Origin: Elgaria multicarinata webbii
Taxonomy: Eukaryota; Chordata; Lepidosauria; Squamata; Anguidae
Direction: 5' to 3'
DNA length: 64,000 nucleotides
Assembly: GCF_023053635.1 (NCBI RefSeq)
Contig: NC_086172.1
Span: forward strand, 128,005,681 to 128,069,680
Shown: positions 1 through 8,151 of the stretch, one piece after another
How the letters are laid out: each line of letters opens with the position of its first letter
Position numbering within the stretch: the stretch's first letter is position 1
The notes under the pieces: generated by a model
The model's database searches: none
Seen by the model: only the letters and a program-made list of their open reading frames with translations
What the model was told of the DNA's origin: nothing
Program-made: the position numbers and the translations under genes

Positions 1-480
1 TCTAGCTCCTTCCTATCTCTCCTCTCTCATCTCACACTATTGCCCCGCTCGTGCTCTTCGCTCCTCTGATGCCATGCTTCTCGCCTGCCCAAGGGCCTCT
101 ACTTCCCTTGCTCGGCTTCGTCCATTTTCGTCTGCTGCCCCTTACGCCTGGAACGCTCTTCCAGAACATTTGAGAACTACAAGTTCAACCACAGCTTTTA
201 AAGCTCAACTAAAAACTTTTCTTTTTCCTAAAGCTTTTAAAACTTGATGTTGTGCAGACTTCTACTGTTACTTTCTACTGTTAGTTTTTCCCTACCCTGT
301 GCCTGCTTACCCTTCCCTGTACCTGTTGGCATTCTCTTCCCCTCCTTATTGTTTTACTATGATTTTATTAGATTGTAAGCCTATGCGGCAGAGTCTTGCT
401 ATTTACTGTTTTACTCTGTACAGCACCATGTACATTGATGGTGCTATATAAATAAATAATAATAATAATAATAATAAGTT
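1..480 (+). repeat. L2-type LINE, 3' end
   Basis: A plus-strand frame reads through the C-terminal tail of a non-LTR reverse transcriptase ORF2, with the motif YAWNALPEHLR and then FKAQLKTFLF at about 140-235, followed by a stop. An untranslated tail follows and ends in GGTGCTATATAAATAAATAA and an (AAT)n run at about 440-477. This C-terminus and the 'gctatataaat' tail are usual for L2-clade LINEs. The element is truncated by the left window edge. Confidence 0.75.
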
Positions 481-690
481 CCACTAAACTCAGTTGGACT
501 TCCTTCTGAGTAGACATGCATAGTATTGTATTTTAAGGACTCAATGCTAGCTATGTTTAGATGGGGAGGGGGGAGTCCTACCACACACAGTATTCCCCAG
601 CTGGCCATGCCGACTAGGGAATGTTAGGGAGTGCAATACTATGCATGTTTACACAGCTTTTTCTGTTTAAACATACACAGGATGGCACTC
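478..690. repeat. Palindromic short DNA-transposon derivatives (two fragments)
   Basis: The segment contains pieces of a family seen many times in the window. One piece has TTCCACTAAACTCAGTTGGA followed by 'cttctgagtagacatgcata'. The other (about 548-680) carries AGTATTCCCCAGCTGG and a right half with 'atgcatgtttacacagc'. Intact members are near-perfect palindromes, consistent with MITEs. No coding capacity is visible. Confidence 0.5.
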
Positions 691-1299
691 TACGACTACC
701 ATCCTAGATTTTATTACATTTCTATACTGCCCAATGTTGTCGACTGAATCAGCTCCCTGTGAGTAGCCACACATACAGACAATAGAAACACTCCAGGTGG
801 TTTGAAAGAAAACTTTACTTAGCAACATTTAACTTATATCCTACAATGGGAGGGCTTGGTTCCCCCATTGTGGTCAGCACACCATGCAGGTGGGTAAAAC
901 AGCAGAAATAGGAAGAAGGAGGGAGGAGACAGGAAGTAGTAAGACAAGCATTGTAGCGATCCCCTCCCACCCTGTAGGTGTATGTTAACCCTTTAGCCTC
1001 TTATCAGTGACCTGTAGCCTGAGTTCTGCTAACACCCGATAGCCAAACCTGTCTGGGCAGTTCAAAACAATTAAAACAATAAAATACAACATGATAAAAT
1101 ACAATATAAAGGTTTAAAATAAAAATAAAATCCAAAATAAAACTAGCAGCAATGCAAAGATTAAAAATACAACAACAGATTTAAAACATAAGAAACTGAA
1201 AGACTATAATGCCCGGAAAAATAAGGTCTTCATCTGGTGCTGAAAACAGCACGCCATAGGTGCCCTGCGAGCGTTTCTGGGCCTGTTCTACACTTATAT

Positions 1300-1380
1300 A
1301 CAAATTTACCTGGGAATAAGTTCCATTGAAATCAATGGAGCCTACTTCTGAGTAGCCATGCACAGGAGTGTGCTGTAAAA
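1300..1380. repeat. Palindromic MITE fragment
   Basis: The core 'cattgaaatcaatgg' is flanked by TTTACCTGGGAATAAGTT and 'cctacttctgagtagcca', so the two halves are inverted copies of each other. The same arrangement recurs near 24430 and 35040. Confidence 0.55.
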
Positions 1381-1408
1381 CCATTTTGTTTCTCTTTTCT
1401 CCCCCAAA

Positions 1409-2292
1409 GATCATAGAATCATAGAACAGCAGAGTTGGAAGGGGCCTACAAGGCCATCGAGTCCAACCCCCTGCTCAATGCAGGAATCCACCCTAAAGCA
1501 TCCCTGACAGATGGTTGTCCAGCTGCCTCTTGAATGCCTCTAGTGTGGGACAGCCCACAACCTCCCTAGGTAACTGATTCCATTGTTGTACTTCTCTAAC
1601 AGTCAGGAAGTTTTTCCTGATGTCCAGCCAGAATCTGGCTTCCTTTAACTTGAGCCCATTATTCCGTGTCCTGCACTCTGGGAGGATCGAGAAGAGATCC
1701 TGGCCCTCCTCTGTGTGACAACCTTTTAAGTATTTGAAGAGTGCTATCATGTCTCCCCTCAATCTTCTCTTCTCCAGGCTAAACATGCCCAGTTCTTTCA
1801 GTCTCTCTTCATAGGGCTTTGTTTCCAGACCCCTGATTATCCTGGTTGCCCTCCTCTGAACACGCCCCAGCTTGTCTGCGTCCTTCTTGAATTGTGGAGC
1901 CCAGAACTGGACGCAATACTCTAGATGAGGCCTAACCAGGGCCGAATAGAGAGGAACCAGTACCTCACGTGATTTGGAAGCTATACTTCTATTAATGCAG
2001 CCCAAAATAGCATTGGCCTTTCTTGCAGCCATATTGCACTGTTGGCTCATATTCAGCTTGCGATCTACAACAATTCCAAGATCCTTCTCGTTTGTAGTAT
2101 TGCTGAGCCAAGTATCCCCCATCTTGTAACTGCATTTGGTTTCTATTTCCTAAATGTAGAACTTGGCATTTATCCCTATTAAATTTCATTCTGTTGTTTT
2201 CAGCCCAGCACTCCAGCCTTTCAAGATCACTTTGAAGTTTGTTTCTGTCTTCCAGGGTATTAGCTATCCCACCCAATTTTGTGTCAAAATAT
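1409..2292 (-). repeat. CR1 LINE, 3' part of ORF2 and 3' end
   Basis: On the minus strand the sequence encodes the C-terminal third of a CR1 reverse transcriptase ORF2. About 2276-2130 gives LERLECWAENNRMKFNRDKC and a HLGN motif. About 2120-1495 gives KDLGIVVDRKLNMSQQC, LVRPHLEYCVQFWAP, RRATRIIRGLE and TLEAFKRQLDNHL. The two parts lie in different frames, so there is at least one frameshift near 2120-2150. The element ends at its 3' end in the CR1-typical ATTCTATGATTCTATGAT repeats, seen on the plus strand as 'atcatagaatcatagaac' at about 1411-1428. It is a 5'-truncated dead copy, inserted just upstream of the ACOT exons. Confidence 0.93.
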
Positions 2293-2472
2293 GTAATCTG
2301 TTTATATTTTGGAAATTTAATAATGTTGGTTGGAGACTTTTTTGTTAAATTGTTGTGAAGACTGTTCCAATAAAAAAAAAATTTTTGGAAAAATAACTAA
2401 GGTCTTACTCTGTACTATATATTTTTCCGATGTCTTGTCTCAACAACATTGTTCTCTATCTGCTGTCATTAG

Positions 2473-2675
2473 GGGATGGCCCTTTTCCAGGAGTGATAGA
2501 TATGTTTGGTGATGAAGGTGGGTTAATTGAATTCCGATCCAGCCTTCTGGCTACTCATGGCTTTGCTGCTCTTTCCCTGCCATATTTTAATTTTGAGGAT
2601 CTCCCCAAGGTTATGGAGGATTTCCACCTTGAGTACTTCGAAGAGGCAGCCAGATTTCTGCTGCGCCACCCAAAG
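2473..2675 (+). CDS. ACOT-like exon 2
   Basis: The acceptor is 'ctgtcattag' and the donor is CCAAAG|GTGAGT. The exon starts with two bases completing a split codon and ends in phase 0. It encodes the beginning of the alpha/beta-hydrolase domain, including [20 protein letters not shown]. Confidence 0.9.
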
Positions 2676-4338
2676 GTGAGTGTGGAGAGGAAACCTTACC
2701 TATGTGCACACATACCTGTTTTCTTAGATGTGGAAGAGATTAGAATTTATATCAGTGACACTTTGAAAGAACATAAGAGCTGTGCTGGCCTAGTTTAGCA
2801 TTTTGTTCACCCACAGTGGGCAACAAGATGCCTCTGTGAAGCCCACAAGCAGAATGATAGAACTTTTGTTTTCCCCAGCAAAATGATATTGAGGGCCATA
2901 CTGCCTTTGATACTGGATTTAATATATAATCATCATGGCTAGTAGCCATCGATAATTTTATTTTCATAAGTTGACATTTTCATTGAGCTATCCATCAAAA
3001 CCGCAAGGTCTTTCTTACGCCAGTTCAGATCTTATCACTGTATATGTGAAGTTAGGATGTTTTGTTCAATGTACCATCATTTTACACTTGCTTACACTGA
3101 ATCACATTTGCTATTTTAATGCCCATTCTCCCAATTTGGAGAAGTCCTTTGGAGGTTCTTCACAATCCTTTTTGTCTGTTTTGTTTTAACCACCCTAAAT
3201 AATTTGGTGTTGTCAACAAACTTGGGTTACCCCTAATTCTATATCACCCTAACACCAGACACAACACACTAGGTCTTTCATTCCTTTAGGAAATATTAGT
3301 TTCTGATTTCAGTTCTTGAACACACTGGTTGAAGAAATCATAGGGAATACTAATGATGAATTTCTCTGGGAATCTAATTATGCTGTTCTAGAAGAAACTG
3401 GGTTCTATAACTCATTGCTGGGATATGCTTTGGAAGAAGGTTTAAAAGTTGTGTGTGAGGGAGGGGATATACTGCTTTTATTTTTAAAATAATAGCCTTC
3501 ATATAAACATAATAGACTGCATTTATGTCAGTTTTTGAATCTATGCATTTATGTCAGTTTTTGAAAATATCATTTTTAATATTATTGTAATTGTAAATTT
3601 TGTATTCATTTGTGAGTCCAGTGTGTATATTATTCTCAGAGAAAACTAATAATTTGACCACTATTTCTATACAAATTAACTAGATAGGCCTCATGGCACA
3701 TATTCATGTTCTCTCTTTGCTTCCCTTCTATAATTTCCACCCCTGCCGTTCCATTCCTGAAGGTCAAAGGACCAGGAATTGGTGTTGTTGGAACTGGGAA
3801 AGGAGCAGAATTGGCATCTTCAATGATGACCTTCTTGCCTGAAGTGGTGGCTGCTGTCTGCATTTCTGGCTGCAGCTCTATCACAGCCAGTGCCTTGCAT
3901 TATGGTAAACTTACTCTGCCTGGACTTTGCTTTAATATGAGCAGAGTTAGTATTTCTGAGAATGGTGTGTTTGATATTTATGAAGCCTTGGATGACCCAA
4001 TGGATCCAGCTAATTCATGTTGCCGCATCCCCATAGAGAAAGCAGACGGCCACTTCCTTTTTGTGGTAGGGGAGGATGACCGCAATTGGAAGAGTTCTTC
4101 GTATGCTGAGATAGCGACTGAGTGCTTACGCCAGCATGGGAAGGACAATTATAAACTCTTGAGTTATCTTGGAGCAGGCCATCGAATTAATCCATCTTTT
4201 TCCCCAGTTTGCCTGATAGCTTTGGACCGTGTTCTAGGGGTGCCTATCCTAGGTGGTGGAGAGCACAGAGCTCATGCGCACGCCCAAGAACATTCTTGGG
4301 GGAAGATTCTCGAGTTTCTGCACTTCCACTTGAGATGA
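2473..4338 (+). CDS. Acyl-CoA thioesterase / BAAT family gene (ACOT1/2/4/6-like), last two exons, nucleophile lost
   Basis: Family members hydrolyse acyl-CoAs (ACOT) or conjugate bile acids to amino acids (BAAT) with an alpha/beta-hydrolase C-terminal domain. Two spliced coding exons are visible: 2473-2675 (203 nt, the usual length of exon 2) and 3763-4338, with a clean AG/GT boundary in matching phase. The protein shows [16 protein letters not shown] and [13 protein letters not shown], then [26 protein letters not shown] and [12 protein letters not shown]. The catalytic Asp (4078-4080) and His (4180-4182) are present. The nucleophile elbow, GISKGGE in human ACOT1/2, reads GTGKGAE here, so Gly (3796-3798) replaces the Ser. 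The frame is otherwise open to TGA at 4336. The C-terminus (HLR) is about 12 residues shorter than human ACOT1/2 and has no SKL-type peroxisomal signal. The exon for the N-terminal BAAT domain is not seen and should lie left of the window. AATAAA occurs at 4351-4356. It may be a pseudoenzyme, a recently dead paralogue or a neofunctional copy. Confidence 0.9.
2676..3762 (+). other. Intron of the ACOT-like gene
   Basis: This AT-rich intron separates the two recognised exons. I see no recognisable repeat family or further exon in it. The acceptor tract is 'cgttccattcctgaag'. Confidence 0.75.
3763..4338 (+). CDS. ACOT-like terminal coding exon
   Basis: The exon encodes the remaining alpha/beta-hydrolase domain in one open frame from VKGPG to the stop at 4336-4338. 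It carries the altered nucleophile elbow (GTGKG), the Asp of GEDD and the His of GAGH. Confidence 0.9.
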   Translation, partial: VKGPGIGVVGTGKGAELASSMMTFLPEVVAAVCISGCSSITASALHYGKLTLPGLCFNMSRVSISENGVFDIYEALDDPMDPANSCCRIPIEKADGHFLFVVGEDDRNWKSSSYAEIATECLRQHGKDNYKLLSYLGAGHRINPSFSPVCLIALDRVLGVPILGGGEHRAHAHAQEHSWGKILEFLHFHLR

Positions 4339-4350
4339 GAGGAGTGACAA

Positions 4351-4356
4351 AATAAA
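4351..4356 (+). terminator. Candidate poly(A) signal of the ACOT-like gene
   Basis: AATAAA lies 13 bases after the stop codon. This is unusually close, so a later site is possible. Confidence 0.3.
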
Positions 4357-4359
4357 TGA

Positions 4360-7330
4360 ACACTGAGAGAGGATGAGAGAAAAGGTGCTAAAAGCTACTA
4401 AAATGTTACTCAGACTGAGAAAAAAGAATGGAAAGAGCTGGAATATGTTATATATGGATTAAATTACCATCAAAGTGGATGACAAGATAGGATTGGACTA
4501 TTTCAGGGTGGAATGGCCAGAGGTGTGCTTAAAAGAAATTAACTTGGCGTACTGAATGAAGAATACTAATGATGAAAACATGTGTGTGGTATATGAATGC
4601 ATGTTTCCTGGTACAGAAATTGCTTGGGACTGTTGAACCATAGGCCTTGCTTAAGTTAACCTATTTGGAGCTGTAAATCCTGGCCAAATCCTACAAAATT
4701 AAAGGTGGAGCAGCACAGCAAATAATACTTACAAAATGGTAAACAACCAGCTTACTCTTCAACACCAGCTAAAGGCCCCTGCCATCTTGAAATCTCATAT
4801 CCAAAATGTGTCTGGAAATTGTTTCCAGAATATGACTTACCTCCAGCAAACACAGCCAATGTCACTACTTGAAGAAAAAGCCAGAGAGCTGTTTAAACCA
4901 GGCAGAAAACAACTAGAATCATGCACAGCCTGACCTTAAATTGCAACCCACCATTGACCATGCCAATCAGGACTGTTGTGGGACTATACATCCTTGCTTT
5001 AAACAGAAATTGTGTTCCACCTAATGCAGAGGGATAGGATTACCATTTGTCTAACACTGGGGCAAGGAACCTACAGCCATAGGCGGCCCTCTGTCTAATT
5101 TCATGTGGTTTACATTATCTGGTTCTGCATGTGGTCATGACAAATCTTGTCTCCATGCCACCCTTCAGGGAAGCGCTTCTTATTTGACTTGTGTGTGTGG
5201 TTCCTTGTATTAGAAGTGGGTATTTTGTTCTTATGAAGTGGGCATTTTGTCCTTATGATGGTGTACTTAAATGTTGGATTTTTATCACCCCTGGTAATGT
5301 TATATCCTTATAACTTCCTCTGGCATTTCTGTCTTGGATTGCCTGTTTTAAGCTAACAGTGATTTCTGGTTTAGCCAGGATTTTCAGAGTATTTTTCTTT
5401 CGCCTTGCTATTGGCCTCTTAACCAGATTTTAGCAATGCAGATAGTCTTGGCTTCAGGTTTTACTTTTTTTGTAAGGGAAGAACTCTAAGAAGGAATTCT
5501 GATCTGGATTTCATGGCTGAGCATATGGCTGGAAGAGGATAAATTAAAATACACATGGTCTTTGACTACTTGAAGCAATCAAAGGATGACCCTCACAGCA
5601 ATACATTATAGTAGGGCTGGAAATGTGAATGCCTGGGGGAAAAACCGAAAAAAGGGGGGGGGCTGGGCCTTTCCCATTCCCCGCCAGACTTTTTCCCCAC
5701 CCCCACAAATTGGAAAAACTGAAGAATTTTGCATTGTAAAATATGAATAATTTTTTGAAAAAAATGCTTAAGACAAGGTAATAATATATTGCTACAGTCT
5801 TCACTCCACTCAAATGACTTCTAAAAACTACATCATAGAAAAACTTTTATAGGATTACTAGAGATATAACATTTCTGGAATGTTTGCAGCTATGAGGGGA
5901 AAAGTTTTTTTAAAAAATATTCTTCCATTCCTTATTAAAATTATTTATCTAATCTTTTACATTTTGGGATGCTCCAAGTCATGCTCACCATATCATAATA
6001 CATGAATAAAATATGCATTCGTGACAGTTTGGGTTTTGTTCTATAGAGTCTTGTCTTTGTGGACTTGTTCTGGTTATTGCTGTAGTAGTCAGTACAAGTA
6101 GATCTAAATTAAACATGTGAGAGAAACACTGTAAACTATCTCAATATTGCCACTGCTACAAAACAACATGTAGGTTAGCTCACCCTTGTTTCTTTTTCTT
6201 TTTAAGAAAATAACTTTGAAGTTTGGGTCTATGAAACACACTGCCAAAGTTTTTAATGAAGTTCTTATTTAGACCTCAAGGTTACAGAATGCTGCCTCAG
6301 CTATAAAACCTTTAACCACTACTCCCAAAATAAACCCACTCTACCTAAAATAAATATAACCTGGTTCCTATGGGATAGGCATGGGATTGACAGCATTACT
6401 AAAGATAAAAGAATGAACTAAAGGTTTTTATTAAGGTAAATTATTTACAAAAAGGAATAAAATGACACTCTTCAAATAACAGGTTGAATTTACTTAGAGG
6501 TTTGTGAATTAAATATACTTGGTAACCAATCCTAATAGGAAAGAGAGTCTTTCCCAGTTAAGCTCCACAGCTTTTCTTTCAGAACAGATTTCCATAAACT
6601 CCACCACAGAAAGTGGAGCAGGTTTAGGAAGTTCCCTAAACATCAGTCTTCCTTTGCTTCTATCTCTTCCTGCTTTCTTCTGGCTTCTGTGATGATTCAT
6701 ATATTTCAGGGACTGCTTGCTGAAGTTTCCTCTGGGGAATCTAAAATGCAATATGTATAATTTAGTCTGCTCATAAAATTATCATATTTGATATATTAAA
6801 CGTAAAAGTATATTTTAATCAGACTTCCCCACCCTGTCCTTCCAACAGCAGCCCCTCAAGTCCACTGAAAATGCTATTAAGTCAGGAAAACCTGCTGAAT
6901 ATCGTGGACTGTGGGGTGGACAGGAGGAAGATCCCCCAAAATCAAGTGGAAGGACCTTCCATGAGCAGAGCCCTTGCTCTCACAGAAATTCCCTTTCTCT
7001 CATGGAAGGCAGATCCCAGATCCAACCCATGGTTGGAAGCGAGGAGTAATCTGAGATCAGAGAAAATTAAGTGCATAAAGTACAGACAGTATCAATTACA
7101 TTAATTATGGGCATTACAAAAACAGTTATTAATAAAACCACAGGCATCATGCTACTGGCAAACAAATTGAGAGATATAATATGATTTTGAAGAAAAAAAG
7201 ACCCTCTTGATCCCAATTCAAGTCACAGGAGTTGCATCCCTTGATCCAAGCAGTTCCACTATCAACTGTTTTGTGAATGGCCACTGCTCTTTAATGTAAT
7301 GATCACTATTTGTACTTTCTATGTCTCAAG
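4360..7330. other. Intergenic DNA between the ACOT-like gene and DNAL1
   Basis: The stretch is AT-rich with no gene I can recognise. A G-run lies at about 5652-5662. A minus-strand open frame at 6509-6751, discussed in the findings, is the only coding-like segment. Other short open frames here look like chance. Confidence 0.6.
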
Positions 7331-7339
7331 GTAACACTT

Positions 7340-7455
7340 CATGATCTGATGAATTTGATTGTGGCCCACAAAAACTTTTACCATAATAAATGTATTACTT
7401 AAAACTATTCATGGCTTTTGCTGCAAGGACTAACACAGCTATCCCTGTGGAATTT
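7340..7455 (+). repeat. Penelope-like element remnant with decayed hammerhead ribozyme
   Basis: CTGATGA at 7346-7352 is followed by a stem II-like stretch ending in GGCCCAC. Next come 'ttaccataataaatgtatta' and then 'gctgcaaggactaacacagc' with 'tatccctgtgg'. This order matches the hammerhead-bearing terminal repeats of amniote Penelope-like elements (CTGATGA, stem, CACGAAA, CTTATGCCATAATAAA, ACTAACACGGCTA). The GAAA core box is not intact (ACAAAAA), so activity is unlikely. Confidence 0.6.
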
Positions 7456-8075
7456 ATTTCTAGTTCAGGAAACATTTGCACGGCAATATATGACATTATA
7501 AGACCTTTTGGGGCAGTGGGAGGTGTGAATATGCTACTATAAGATTAATGCAACAATAGTCTCCTGTGACTGCTGTCACCATTACCACTTTAGTGAGACA
7601 ACCAAGGCTACAAAAATAAGTAGGAAATCCAGCCTGGGGAAAGATAAACTTGATGAGGAGAGGGAGTCTCCATTCCCTTGCCAGCCCCGGCCACAATTGT
7701 TTCCAATGTTATTCTAACTTCAATCTAATTCATTTAAACGGCCCGCTCTAATTAGGACTACCATTGGATTCAATTCTCTGTCGTTGGATCTTTCGGGTTT
7801 CCGAAAACAAGTATCTTACCAAAAAATATAGCAAAGTCCTCTGAAAAATGTAAATTGCCCTCTCCAAACGCAGCACGCCCTAACTGTACTCTAATTGAGA
7901 CCCCAAATAATAGCGGAATCGGTCTGTCACTATGGCCTTTCCTCGATCTCTATGGTCAGGATGAGATTTCCGGAGTAGAAGCCTGTCTATTTTCAGGTGA
8001 ATCTCTATGATCCGACTGTTGACTTCATCCGGCTCGCTCAGCCGCCCAACGCCTCCCACCCGCCCTTCCTTCAGG

Positions 8076-8087
8076 TGAGCATGCGCA
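8076..8087 (+). promoter_or_regulatory. NRF1-like site
   Basis: TGAGCATGCGCA matches the palindromic NRF1 consensus YGCGCAYGCGCR at all but one position. It lies about 60 bases upstream of the DNAL1 ATG. Confidence 0.45.
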
Positions 8088-8096
8088 CGGGCGTAG

Positions 8097-8110
8097 CGTG
8101 CCATAGCAAC
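8097..8110 (+). promoter_or_regulatory. X-box-like RFX site of DNAL1
   Basis: CGTGCCATAGCAAC resembles the RFX X-box (GTTGCC-AT-GGYAAC): the right half AGCAAC is perfect, the spacing is right and the left half is imperfect. A second AGCAAC half-site lies at 8127-8132. X-boxes bound by RFX2/3 with FOXJ1 drive ciliary genes, which fits an axonemal dynein subunit. The site is about 40 bases upstream of the ATG. Confidence 0.55.
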
Positions 8111-8148
8111 CGGAGCAGTAGACGGTAGCAACCAGAATCATAATAATA

Positions 8149-8151
8149 ATG
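8149..8151 (+). CDS. DNAL1: DNAL1 coding exon 1 (Met only)
   Basis: The ATG is followed directly by the donor GTGAGT, so exon 1 contributes 5' UTR plus the initiator Met in phase 0. The upstream exon edge (transcription start) is not defined by sequence alone. Confidence 0.9.

Noticed and set aside
1493-2122. 209-codon minus-strand frame as a host gene
   Set aside because: It is the C-terminal part of a CR1 reverse transcriptase and ends in the CR1 3' repeats.
6509-6751. HEATR4, a minus-strand neighbour of ACOT genes in human
   Set aside because: The 80-codon frame does not read as HEAT repeats, and I cannot match it to HEATR4. It is kept only as an unknown lead.
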